A DNA stretch of 64,000 nucleotides from Carpediemonas membranifera (lineage: Eukaryota; Fornicata). Position 1 is the stretch's first letter, and each line of letters starts with the position of its first letter. The stretch lies in NCBI GenBank assembly GCA_019828565.1, contig JAHDYR010000064.1, positions 853,236 through 917,235 of the forward strand. The letters are read 5' to 3'. Below, one piece after another: positions 41,363 through 50,500 of this stretch. The notes under the pieces are model-generated. The model was not told the origin of the DNA and made no database searches. It worked only from the letters and a program-made list of their open reading frames with translations. Position numbers and translations under genes: made by a program.

Positions 41363-42152
41363 CTACAACTCTGTCGACCAGGGCAACGGCACCACCCGCC
41401 TCAGATGTCTGGCCGCCTGCACGTGGTGGCTCCGGAGAGCGCACAATCACTGCGGCTGGCCTCGTCTGAGACGGGCTGGGCGAGGCATTCTCCGGCCCGG
41501 CCAACTCGGCGGGAACGGACGGCGGGGAGTCCGGCACGGCCAACGATGCCTCCTGGGGCACACTAACCGGTTCGGCCTGAGTTCCGCTGGCATCAGTCGG
41601 ACTATCCGACGGCAGGAGGCCCATTGTGTTGATTGGGCACCCCATGGAAAGCAACTCGTCGATCAAATCGTCTCTTTTACTCTCATGAAGAACGCTCTGT
41701 GTGCCAGAGGAGTCCAGCAGCACTCGCGTGTCGAGCTTGAGAATAAGGAGACGAAGAGATGTCGGAGAAAGCTTCATCTGTTCAACGTGAAGGCAGATGC
41801 GCTCCAGACCAGCGGATATCCGGTCAATGGAGTCCTTTTTGTCGAACAGGACAGGATGAGCGTTGAATAGCGGCGACAGGAAGTACACGATTTCGTTCGC
41901 GACGGCGACGTTGAAACGCTTGCTCTTAGCGCTGGCATCAGCAGTAAATAGCATCGAGATAACGTTCTTCGAGCACAATGCTCGTTTGAAACGCTGTCTT
42001 GTCGACGCATGTTCCCGCATTAGCGACGGCGGCACATATCGAAGCAAAGTCGCACGGAGGAACGCGAAAATCGCGTCTGACGGCTCTTGAAGGGTGCTTA
42101 CAACGCCTCCGGAAGCTAAAGCGTCCTGGATTGCGCTTTTGGCAAACTTCAT
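41322..42152 (-). CDS. ORF1 of the tRNA-targeting element
   Basis: 276 residues from the ATG at the insertion junction (A from the tRNA sequence, TG from the element). An in-frame TAG lies three codons upstream, inside the target duplication. The first 150 residues look helical (FLRATLLRYVPPSLMREHASTRQRFKRAL, LRLLILKLDTRVLLDSS). The rest is a Pro/Ser-rich low-complexity tail. I recognise no RNA-binding domain. A two-ORF layout is unusual for restriction-like-endonuclease elements, which often have one ORF. The copy may be 5' truncated, in which case the real start is lost. Confidence 0.7.
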   Translation of the reverse strand: MKFAKSAIQDALASGGVVSTLQEPSDAIFAFLRATLLRYVPPSLMREHASTRQRFKRALCSKNVISMLFTADASAKSKRFNVAVANEIVYFLSPLFNAHPVLFDKKDSIDRISAGLERICLHVEQMKLSPTSLRLLILKLDTRVLLDSSGTQSVLHESKRDDLIDELLSMGCPINTMGLLPSDSPTDASGTQAEPVSVPQEASLAVPDSPPSVPAELAGPENASPSPSQTRPAAVIVRSPEPPRAGGQTSEAGGAVALVDRVVGVESPYGTGGRGL

Positions 42153-42165
42153 GAGCTACACGCCC
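42152..42165 (-). repeat. 5' copy of the 14-bp target duplication
   Basis: The first 14 bases of tRNA-Ala, stranded upstream of the element. They mark the original tRNA 5' end; the true 5' flank of the tRNA continues to the right. Confidence 0.93.
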
Positions 42166-42372
42166 TGCATATCATCGATATGTAAGCTATCACGCCTCGG
42201 GCGTGGCTCACGCCCCTGACACTGCTGGGTCAGGGTGTGTCAGAACAGGATTCCGGGGACACGAGAAAGATGGCCAAAATATTTAGAAAATCTCGAAAGA
42301 TATGATTGTGGATACGGTCTTGATCCGTCCCGATCGCGAGCAGATCGTATCCCTCCAGCAGAAACCGTGAGG
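42166..42372. other. tRNA-Ala 5' flank and DIRS-D leader
   Basis: No gene. It contains the stem-loop CACGCC TCGG GCGTG near 42192 and CTGACACTGCTGGGTCAGG near 42218. The right part reads like a YR-element leader (GATCCGTCCCGATCGCGAGCAGATCG). Confidence 0.45.
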
Positions 42373-42855
42373 ATGGCCGAAGGCGACGCGGATAACGCTG
42401 ATCCGCCGCCTGTCACCATGGAGAGCCTTGCTGAGCTCATACAACAGCAGCAGAACGTCATTACGGCACTCCGTTCGGAGGTTTCATCGGTTAAGGACAG
42501 TACACGGGACCCGAGACGCCCGTCTCGGATAGGAGCCGTTGCTAAGGAGTACGACCACCTCCGCGAGACACTTGCCGACATCAGAGGTATCCTCAACAAC
42601 CCGGAGATGACGCGCGTCAACCAGATCGAAGCCGCGATCGAGGCGGTCTTCGAGCGCAGACTCGAGTTCCTACGGCTATATGACAGCCACTCCGACACCG
42701 CTGCGCGCTACTTCATGGCTATTTCGAGAGAAGAACGAGACGCGCAACGCTTCGTAGTGCTGGCGGCCAAGGCCACTCCACCGCCTCCTCGACCCAAGCG
42801 GTTCCAGAGAGGCTTCGGCGGCTTCAGCCGCAACTCTCCCCGCTTCAACAAAAAG
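42373..42855 (+). pseudogene. DIRS-D Gag-like ORF1, interrupted by LINE copy 2
   Basis: From MAEGDADNADPPP the frame encodes a coiled-coil-like start (LAELIQQQQNVITALRSEVSSVKD), a block resembling the other YR-element Gags (YDHLRETLADIRGILNNPEMTRVNQIEAAIEAVFERRLEFLRLYDSHSDTAARYFMAI) and a basic Arg/Phe/Gly-rich tail (PKRFQRGFGGFSRNSPRFNKKK). LINE copy 2 then cuts it. The frame remains open a little into LINE sequence, which is not part of the gene. The rest of this element should lie beyond 64000. Confidence 0.65.
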
Positions 42856-42983
42856 AAGAAAGAAAGAAATTTAACGTATCCTGTACACCTGTGTAAATCA
42901 GGGAATTACCAGTTTGCACCACCCCATGTCCCCGGGAACGCCTTAGCGTGTTGACTTCCCTTCGTGAGCGAGCCTGATACTAC
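42856..42983 (-). mobile_element. Displaced 3' tail of LINE copy 2
   Basis: The reverse complement matches 15929-16045 of LINE copy 1, ending in TTAAATTTCTTTCTTTCTT. It is separated from the rest of copy 2 (53831 onward) by the 10.85-kb inverted-repeat element. Without that element the sequence GATACTACGTTGGGGG is restored. Confidence 0.95.
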
Positions 42984-43039
42984 CATGCAGTCAATTCTGG
43001 TACCTTTTCTGGAACAAATGGTTCCAGAATTGGTTCCAG
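42984..43039 (+). repeat. Left terminal inverted repeat, 56 bp
   Basis: Contains TTCTGGAAC, AAATG, GTTCCAGAA (a nested palindrome) and a further TTCCAG. It is followed at once by a small hairpin ATGCCA GAAAAA TGGCAT (43041-43059). Confidence 0.95.
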
Positions 43040-44281
43040 AATGCCAGAAAAAATGGCATTTGCAAGAAAAACTAAACGCGTTCAAACAATTTAGCGACGC
43101 CTTGCCACGGGGTGTAAAGCAATATGCAACTAATACTGGGCCCAAGGAACGTTGATACGTACTGCTCTCATGAACTCACTCACTTTTCAGCAGAGCTCGA
43201 CCAAAAACTAACAGAGGCTTGCCCGAGGTGTGCTTAAGCCAGCTCCAACTCTCTCTCAGTCTGTGACAGCTCCCCCAAAAAATTATTCTTGCTCAAAGTT
43301 GAGGGTTTTCGGGAAATACTGCCAAAAAAGTTTGCTTCTGCTCAAGAACGGGGGATGCGCGTTGGATACCGACACCGTTACGTAACAGTTTAACATTCAT
43401 TATAACAGCGCTAGCCTCCAGATTTCCTTGCGCACGCCTTTATCTGGAGAAAATAGCACAAACTTTCGCAAGCAAACGCAAATCGATAGAAAAATATGTT
43501 TCATGTCCAACGGAGCTAAAACTGAGCACAGTGTTATTCATCCTTCTATTCTACTAGTTTATCACTTCAAAAGGATCTGAACTTCAGTATTGATGGTGTT
43601 ATAGGCACTGGTTCGGTTCGAGTCAAAACTGACTAAACTGTGACGACGGCTAGGTGTTGAAACATGCCATACTCACTCGTAGCGTGGCGCTTAATAGTGC
43701 CAGAATTGCTTCACTGCCACAAATCAATGGAGGTTCATGTTTGTGCATAAAGTACACAAACATGAGAAGACACGAATTCGTCACTGAATTAGAGACGATG
43801 CGCATAAGAATCAAAGATTTGGTTCAAATAGAGGAATACTACCTCTTTGCAGACGATATCGCGAAGGAATACCTTGATGTTGCGTCCATATACCTGATGA
43901 AGGCAATCCTACGTTCTCAGTGAGGCAACTAGCAAACATGAACCGTATCAAGAGACAAATATTGACGCACTCCCCGTCCACATCATGTTTGATAAATTTT
44001 CTGGTGTCATTCTGCTGTTAATATCAGACAAGCAAACAACGTAGTGATGCGGAGAGACCGCGTGGCAGGGCATGATGCACCTGTTGATACCAGGAGCGCT
44101 GTCTGGTATGATGATTAATTGCAACGAACGCGATCACCGGAAATTACATTACCTTACCTTACCTGCAGGTACCATGGGTGTTCGTTTTCGTCTCTAAACG
44201 CCATCGTGTAAGAGCATAAAGAGCATTTTCTGTTTACTGTGCCGTTGGGGGATTGATGGCGCTGGCGTAGGGGTGTTGTGT
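43040..44281. other. AT-rich left arm of the large element
   Basis: About 1.2 kb with clearly lower GC than the surroundings. The only plausible frame is 43654-43923 (+), 89 codons (ELETMRIRIKDLVQIEEYYLFADDIAKEYL, helical), without known homology and of doubtful reality. A TTACC tract is at 44150-44166, next to CTGCAGG. Otherwise I see nothing. Confidence 0.6.
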
Positions 44282-45769
44282 AGGCGCCAGGGATGAGGCG
44301 CCAGGGATGAGGCGCCAGGGATGAGGCGCCAGGAATGAGGCGCCAGGATGAGGCGCCAGGATGAGGGCGCCAGAGATGAGGCGCCAGAGATGAGGGCGCC
44401 AGGATGAGGCGCCAGGATGAGGGCGCCAGAGATGAGGCGCCAGGGATGAGACGCCAGAGATGAGGCGCCAGGAATGAGGCGCCAGGATGAGGCGCCAGGA
44501 TGAGGGCGCCAGAGATGAGGCGCCAGGGATGAGACGCCAGGGATGAGGCGCCAGGGATGAGGCGCCAGGGATGAGGCGCCAGAGATGAGGCGCCATGAAT
44601 GAGGCGCCAGAGATGAGGCGCCAGGGATGAGGCGCCAGGATGAGGGCGCCAGAGATGAGGGCGCCAGGAATGAGGCGCCAGGATGAGGCGCCAGGGATGA
44701 GGCGCCAGGATGAGGCGCCAGGGATGAGGCGCCAGAGATGAGGCGCCAGGGATGAGGCGCCAGGGATGAGGCGCCAGGGATGAGGCGCCAGGGATGAGGC
44801 GCCATGGATGAGGCGCCAGGGATGAGGCGCCAGGATGAGGCGCCAGGATGAGGGCGCCAGAGATGAGGCGCCAGAGATGAGGGCGCCAGGATGAGGCGCC
44901 AGGATGAGGGCGCCAGAGATGAGGCGCCAGGGATGAGACGCCAGAGATGAGGCGCCAGGAATGAGGCGCCAGGATGAGGCGCCAGGATGAGGGCGCCAGA
45001 GATGAGGCGCCAGGAATGAGGCGCCAGGATGAGGCGCCAGGATGAGGGCGCCAGAGATGAGGCGCCAGGGATGAGACGCCAGGGATGAGGCGCCAGGATG
45101 AGGCGCCAGAGATGAGGCGCCATGAATGAGGCGCCAGAGATGAGGCGCCATGAATGAGGCGCCAGAGATGAGGCGCCAGGGATGAGGCGCCAGGATGAGG
45201 GCGCCAGAGATGAGGGCGCCAGGAATGAGGCGCCAGGATGAGGCGCCAGGATGAGGGCGCCAGAGATGAGGCGCCAGGGATGAGACGCCAGGGATGAGGC
45301 GCCAGGATGAGGCGCCAGAGATGAGGCGCCATGAATGAGGCGCCAGAGATGAGGCGCCATGAATGAGGCGCCAGAGATGAGGCGCCAGGGATGAGGCGCC
45401 AGGATGAGGGCGCCAGAGATGAGGGCGCCAGGAATGAGGCGCCAGGATGAGGCGCCAGGGATGAGGCGCCAGGATGAGGCGCCAGGATGAGGGCGCCAGA
45501 GATGAGGCGCCATGGATGAGGCGCCAGGGATGAGGCGCCAGGGATGAGGCGCCAGGGATGAGGCGCCATGGATGAGGCGCCAGGATGAGGGCGCCAGGAT
45601 GAGGCGCCAGGATGAGGGCGCCAGGATGAGGCGCCAGGATGAGGGCGCCAGAGATGAGGCGCCAGGGATGAGACGCCAGGGATGAGGCGCCAGGATGAGG
45701 CGCCAGAGATGAGGCGCCATGAATGAGGCGCCAGAGATGAGGCGCCAGGGATGAGGCGCCAGGATGAGG
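44282..45769. repeat. Satellite of about 14-bp units (GATGAGGCGCCAGG), about 107 copies
   Basis: Each unit has the 6-bp palindrome GGCGCC with variants GGGATG, GGATG, AGATG, GAATG, CATGA and a one-base expanded GGGCGCC. The rarer variant GAGACGCC recurs at about 44450, 44531, 44936, 45073, 45286 and 45671 inside longer similar blocks, so there is a higher-order pattern. Three long antisense frames (up to 539 codons) exist only because no unit contains a stop. Confidence 0.97.
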
Positions 45770-45781
45770 AGTACAGTATTA

Positions 45782-45872
45782 GAACCCCGAAAACACCATA
45801 ATACCAACACCAATGAGCTTCATCAAAGAAAAGATATGCTCACTGGCGCCGGTTATGGCGTTTTCGGGGTTC
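45782..45872. repeat. Foldback 1, 20-bp arms
   Basis: GAACCCCGAAAACACCATAA at 45782-45801 pairs with TTATGGCGTTTTCGGGGTTC at 45853-45872 with one mismatch. Confidence 0.85.
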
Positions 45873-46038
45873 GTCGACCATTCTGCTCCCAAATCTGCAC
45901 CTGTATTTTCGTGAGCATGCCCGGGAGCTGGGCCTGACGAGTGATACCGCAGGGACCACGCTCAGATGCTCAGGCTCTGCCAGGCGGCACTCGTCAGAAT
46001 TCTGCACGAAAAAATTCAGACGACGAATGATGGGCAAA

Positions 46039-46127
46039 GGGCCGCGAAAACGCTGAAGTACCAGCGCAAGTAGAGCGGTTTGCAATAAAATAGCTTACTT
46101 GCGCTGGTGCTGGCGTTTTCGGGGCCC
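46039..46127. repeat. Foldback 2, about 33-bp imperfect arms
   Basis: GGGCCGCGAAAACGCT...CCAGCGCAAGTA pairs with TACTTGCGCTGG...GGCGTTTTCGGGGCCC. The core CCGAAAACGCC is shared with foldback 1, so 45782-46127 may be one small foldback element. Confidence 0.8.
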
Positions 46128-46137
46128 TGAATTGCCT

Positions 46138-46495
46138 CCGGGCGCTCTCCCGGCGCTCTATCCCCCGGGCGCTCTCCCGGGCTTCTCTCTCCAGGGCTCT
46201 TCTCCCGGGCTTCTCTCTCCCGAGTTCTTCTCCCCCGGGCGCTCTCCCGCCGCTCTATCCCCCGGGCTCTTCTCCCCCGGGCGCTCTCCCGCCGCTCTAT
46301 CCCCCGGGCTCTTCTCCCCCGGGCGCTCTCTCGGGCTTCTCTCTCCAGGGCTCTTCTCCCGGGCTTCTCTCTCCCGAGTTCTTCTCCCCCGGGCGCTCTC
46401 CCGCCGCTCTATCCCCCGGGCTCTTCTCCCGGGCTCTATCCTCCGGGGCTCCTGTCCCCAGCGCTGTTTCCCAGGCGCTCTGCTCTCCAGCGTCC
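46138..46495. repeat. Pyrimidine-rich minisatellite (CTCTCCCGGG/CTTCTCCCCCGGG)
   Basis: Irregular tandem units such as GGGCTCTTCTCCCCCGGGCG. Open frames across it on both strands are low-complexity products of the repeat. The following 46496-46652 holds nothing recognisable. Confidence 0.9.
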
Positions 46496-46652
46496 TCACT
46501 CGTAAATTTACGTTGCTGTCTTGTCCTGTACTGCCCTAAAGTGTTCGGCCATGTGGCTTTCATCAACAGGCCCGTCACATCAGCCATATCAGGGTGACTA
46601 GTAAGGCAAGCTAAGCACATATTCAGCTGCATGAATGCCGCCACTTGCCCCG

Positions 46653-47410
46653 AATTGTTCTGATTTCATTTAGTGTGCACTTTAGGGGATAGTTTCATTG
46701 CAACGCCAAAATGGCGAGTTCAGGTTGTAGCAATGATCTGATGCGCGGAACGTACTAGAAAACATTGCAATTACAACGCAAAGCAGCGAAAAGCGGAGAA
46801 ATCAACATCAATAACAACATCAACACCAAAAAGAACAGTATCCCAAAGAATTGTGGGCGTTGCTGCGCCAAAGAGCAATAAATGACCACAAAGCATTCGC
46901 TTATGCACAATTAGCTGCCAGAAAGAACACTACACCGTTACTTTGGATCATTCCAGTTCGCCGGAGATGACGCAGGTCCAGAACGCTGCCTTGGAGGGCT
47001 GGTGAAGCGGTAGTGTAGCGCTTACTCGCCAAGCGGGCGATGGTCTCGACGGGACGGTTGACGGTCTCAAGGTGGCCCTGCTCTTCGACGTACCAGGCGG
47101 ACATGCCGATGACGGAGCGGCGCTGACCCTGGCGGACGTTATCCTCGCCCTGGGTGAAGCTGTTCTTGCCGCAGTACACGTCGATACCGATGGTGAGGCA
47201 GGGCTGTAGCATGGAGGCCGAGAAACCATAAACTGCACGGATCCACAAACGTGGATTGGCCTGAACGACAGCGCTGATGCCCAGACAGTCAGATATACAT
47301 TCATTTATTCCTGTCTCGCTCTCTTGCCTGTCGGATCGCGACGCTTGACCCACTCAAATGCCTCATCTGTGAGGTAGACAGACATGCCGCTGTCCTTATC
47401 CTTCCGAGTC
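46653..47410. repeat. 757-bp direct duplication, copy 1
   Basis: Matches 51937-52693 in the same orientation with one A-run length difference (758 against 757 bp) and no other difference that I could see. It carries the frame at 46901-47353. Confidence 0.93.
46901..47353 (-). CDS. Unrecognised 150-residue frame (duplicate copy 1)
   Basis: It reads GTG GGT CAA GCG..., so the start codon is doubtful. The protein contains NPRLWIRAVYGFSASMLQPCLTIGIDVYCGK and VIGMSAWYVEEQGHLETVNRPVETIARLASKRYTT; it looks like a folded soluble domain rather than a shadow. In another frame just upstream the minus strand encodes KDKDSGMSVYLTDEAFEWVKRRDPTGKRARQE, which could be a preceding exon or a separate short basic peptide. 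I do not recognise either. Duplication without change suggests recency, not necessarily function. Confidence 0.4.
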   Translation of the reverse strand: MGQASRSDRQESETGINECISDCLGISAVVQANPRLWIRAVYGFSASMLQPCLTIGIDVYCGKNSFTQGEDNVRQGQRRSVIGMSAWYVEEQGHLETVNRPVETIARLASKRYTTASPALQGSVLDLRHLRRTGMIQSNGVVFFLAANCA

Positions 47411-47539
47411 AGGCTCCTCCTCGTCTGCCTACTTACCCTTCTTCTCCTCTGTCTCCACCTCCTTGTCCTCCTTCTTCTCCGTCTCAGCCTTCTCCTAAAC
47501 GTACACAGTCGAACGCACTACAAAGGCATATCCAAATCT

Positions 47540-49258
47540 TTATTCAATCTCAACGACCTCGCACTTCTTCTGGTACAGCGTGGCGTGAGCCGGATCGCCT
47601 TCGATGACAATAGCGAAATTATCTGTCAACCCCCACAAGTCTGCATCGGGTGCAAGCATGGTGGTGCCATCAAACAGGTATAAGATGGCGGAGATGCCTT
47701 GCATGCCGTTGTATCCGTCGTATGACTGGACAACAAGGATGTTCCGCTTCTGCTTCCTCGCCCAGACTCGGATGGCGTTCGAGTTATAGTAGCCGGAGTC
47801 CGGATCTGTCAGGCTACGCTCCGTGACATTCTTCTTAGACCAGTACTTGGCCTTCACTGACTGGCAGAGGCCACGCTGCCACCTTTCGAAGTCGCCATCA
47901 ACTCTGCCACCCAACTCAATGGCTTGGAGACAATATGCAACGCAGTTGCCGTCACTCTTGACATGAATCGCGGTACAGTTAGTCGTGAGAGCCTCCACGT
48001 TGATGCACGTCTGCACCGCGGCCTCAGAGGCGATGCGAGTCTGAGTCTCCGGCTCAGTCTGGATGCAGGCGTCGCATGTGTTCACCGTCTCCTCTTCTGC
48101 CTCACCCCTCTTCTCCTTCGCCTCCTCCTGCTCCTCCTCTGTCTCCTCCTCTGAGTCCTCAGGCCTGGCCTTCTCGGGCGTGATGAAGAGGGCCTTGCGC
48201 TTCACAGACATGGAGGCCTCGGGCTCGTCCGTAGTGCGTCGGGGGCAGGAAGTCCTGGAGAGCGTGCCAGACTGTGGCGGCATGGGGCTGGCGGCGAACG
48301 AAACATCGCAGGAAGCAAGGTACCCAACGTCATGCTCATGATGGATACGCCTGCACTCAAGAAAGTGGTCTCTTCTCTCGTCGGTCACCTGCTTCGTCAG
48401 CCGCTCGACCTGCTCCTTGAGAGATTGGATCTCCGTCTTCTGGGCAGAGATCAGACTGGCTGTCACGCGACGTACGACTCGAGCTTCAGCAGGGAGTCTC
48501 GTGGTCAACGTCTTCTCGCCAGTAAGCGCCTGAGTATCGATCTGGTCGGCCCAGAGATAGCGCTGAAGCACGTGGTCGGCGTGATCCTCGCCGGGACAGG
48601 GGGCGTTATCCCTGCGGGCCCGCACACGACGAGTACCGCAGATCTCATCGTACACTCGCTCCCATACCACGTCATACTTGGACTCGCGCGTGTATTCCAT
48701 CTCCTTTTCCAACTCCTTTCGGTCTTCCTCATCGGCCAGCTTCATCATCTGAACCCGAGTACAATCCCTGATGTCCTCGTCCTCCTCCTTCGCGAGTTCA
48801 CACTCAAGCCTAGCGTTTGTCTTCTTTCTAGCCTCACGAATGCTCTTCTTCACCCGAATACGCGCGCTCTCCACCTCGCCGTCGTAAAGGTGCGTGAAGG
48901 TATCCCCGCCGAGGACCTGCTTCAGTGTTTTCTTGTGTTCCCCTGTGACCCTTTCACCCTCATTCAATTTCATCGTCGCCATAAACTGCGCCTTAAGGTC
49001 CTTCTTCATATCTTCCGTCTCCTGGCACGTGAGACGGAAGAACGTGGCAATACGCTTGAGATTAACACCTGTTTAAACAATTTCGCTCAGTAACGTACGT
49101 TCCTTGATCACAGTAGCGAGTAAATCGCGCCTAGGCAGCAAAAGCGCGCGAAGGGCGTCGCATTTGCCTTTAGCGCTTGCAGCTGCATTGATCTTGGTCA
49201 TTAGCTCCTTCTTATCGAACTCAGTGGCTTCTTCCAGCCAAGTGAACAAGTCTAGCAT
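47540..49258 (-). CDS. OTU-like cysteine protease with coiled coil, one 30-nt intron
   Basis: Exon 1 is 49258-49099 and exon 2 is 49068-47540. Removing 49069-49098 (GTACGT...AAACAG) joins VIKE to RVNLKRIATFF in frame, giving 562 residues. The N-terminal half is charged and helical, with a coiled coil (QKTEIQSLKEQVERLTKQVTDERRDHF). The middle is acidic (EEETEEEQEEAKEKRG). The C-terminal part has SDGNCVAYCLQAIE, matching the OTU catalytic Asp-Gly-Asn-Cys box, and DPAHATLY as the candidate His site. OTU enzymes cut ubiquitin or viral polyproteins. Cysteine proteases of the OTU and ULP1 kinds are carried by several large eukaryotic transposons. The 3' end lies just inside the element's duplicated segment boundary. 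Confidence 0.8.
49069..49098 (-). other. Inferred 30-nt GT-AG intron of the OTU gene
   Basis: Donor GTACGT, possible branch TTACTGAG, acceptor AAACAG. Unspliced, the upstream frame stops at GTT TAA inside this segment and the downstream frame has no ATG before residue MKKDLKAQF. Confidence 0.65.
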
Positions 49259-50500
49259 CGTATATCGCCAAGAGACGTTAAATGGTTACTAAAAGTTTAT
49301 GTATATCGCCTGCGGCTTGTAAGCACTCACACTGTGACTGCCACCAGCCGTCATCACACCCCTAGCCCTACCCACACGTCCATTCTCGCCGATGCTGATT
49401 AAATCGTCCGGCCAGCGAGCCAGGGCCTTTCGCAAATTTAATATGGCCAAGAGACGTTATCTGCGGCTGAAAAGAGCCCCATATAACCCCCTATGACGTT
49501 ATACGGAGAAATCATCGCCGATTTTCACGTTTCGGCGAGCTCCGGCCAAGGGGTCCAGGAGTCAGCTTTTGGGGGAAGGTCTGTGGTGCTCTAACGTACC
49601 TCGGGACGCACTGTGGAGGCCCCTAGAGTGCTCGGTCATGGCATGTCAGACCAAGGGTCCCTCAAATCTGGCCCCATTCAGGATGCACCCCCTAAATGTT
49701 CCGTTGCAAGCGTCTGACGGGCGTTCTCTGGATACCGACCAAGATGGAGGTCACGTGGATCAACGGACGAGTATTGCGGTATTCTGGCCATGCCTGGTAC
49801 TCTCAAATCATCTATACTGCTCTGTGGTTCATTTATTGTTCATATCGTATGGTCCTGATGGACTTATGGTACTTGATGTTGTTTAGAGATAATTGGTGCT
49901 TGACTGATGCTCTGCGCCCGCCAACTGATGTTTCTTAGTGATATTCATGTGTCTGCATCTTCAAATCCGCCAGTATTCTTTCTATTCTTCAGATCCTCAT
50001 TTCAGTCTCGTTGCGAGCATAAAAGTGCACATTGTGAAAGGAAAGTGGGTGGTTATCTAATGGATATATGGCAGGACAAGGTACACGAATGCCGTCCTGA
50101 GGTTTGGCATGGGATACTGATCTCATACGTCAAAAATGGGCGGTGGTATTCGAATTTCAGAATTTCGGCATGTCCGAATTCCGAGGCAAGCGGGTAGGGT
50201 GTACAAAAACCTGGCCTGGGTACCTATTAGAGCGAATAGAGAATGGCAGCACCATGGATTCGGTTTTCAGAATAATAATTGCATTTGGATCGCCATTTCA
50301 GAATTACTTCCAGTACCGGAGATTATCATTAAATCTGGGAGTGTAACAACACTTTTAAAAATGAAAGGTCCCCATTCACCCACTCAGGCCCCAGATCACG
50401 TATCTGAGCTCAGTTTGGGTCAATTCCCAATACTTTAGAATTTTTGTATGGTCGAAATTCTGAAATAGCAATCCAAATTGAAGCAGCAAAAACTCATCCC
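49259..50500. other. AT-rich region between the OTU gene and the acidic-protein gene
   Basis: Likely a shared divergent promoter region. CCAAGAGACGTTA occurs twice (about 49268 and 49443). Short frames such as 49569-49886 (+) have no domain or coding look; I do not call them genes. Confidence 0.55.

Larger units (their letters stand above)
38146..42151 (-). mobile_element. Non-LTR retrotransposon with restriction-like endonuclease, inserted in tRNA-Ala
   Basis: 4,006 bp on the minus strand: ORF1 (42152-41322), overlapping ORF2 (41362-38354), a 208-bp 3' UTR, then the tRNA. It is flanked by the 14-bp duplication. There is no poly(A) or simple-repeat tail and effectively no 5' UTR: the ORF1 ATG straddles the 5' junction. 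A single RT with a C-terminal zinc knuckle and PD-(D/E)XK-like nuclease is the plan of the R2/R4/CRE/NeSL group, many of which are site-specific. Confidence 0.93.

Noticed and set aside
44282-45769. CRISPR array
   Set aside because: The sequence is eukaryotic. Units are contiguous with no unique spacers and no cas genes nearby.
44154-45813. Three long antisense open frames (471, 539 and 305 codons) across the satellite
   Set aside because: They are translations of a stop-free 14-bp repeat (endless PGASSLAPHPWRL) in all minus frames, with no non-repeat coding signature.
47228-48990. GCAGTTTATG hits at 47228 and 48980 as promoters
   Set aside because: Both lie within coding frames (AVYGF and AQFMA) and are not upstream of genes.
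48332-49093. 253-codon plus-strand frame opposite the OTU gene
   Set aside because: It mirrors the charged coiled-coil coding region; the minus strand has the DGNC motif and a consistent splice.
49569-49886. 105-codon plus-strand frame as a gene of the large element
   Set aside because: Low-complexity hydrophobic translation in AT-rich sequence, overlapping several other short frames, without domain or start context.
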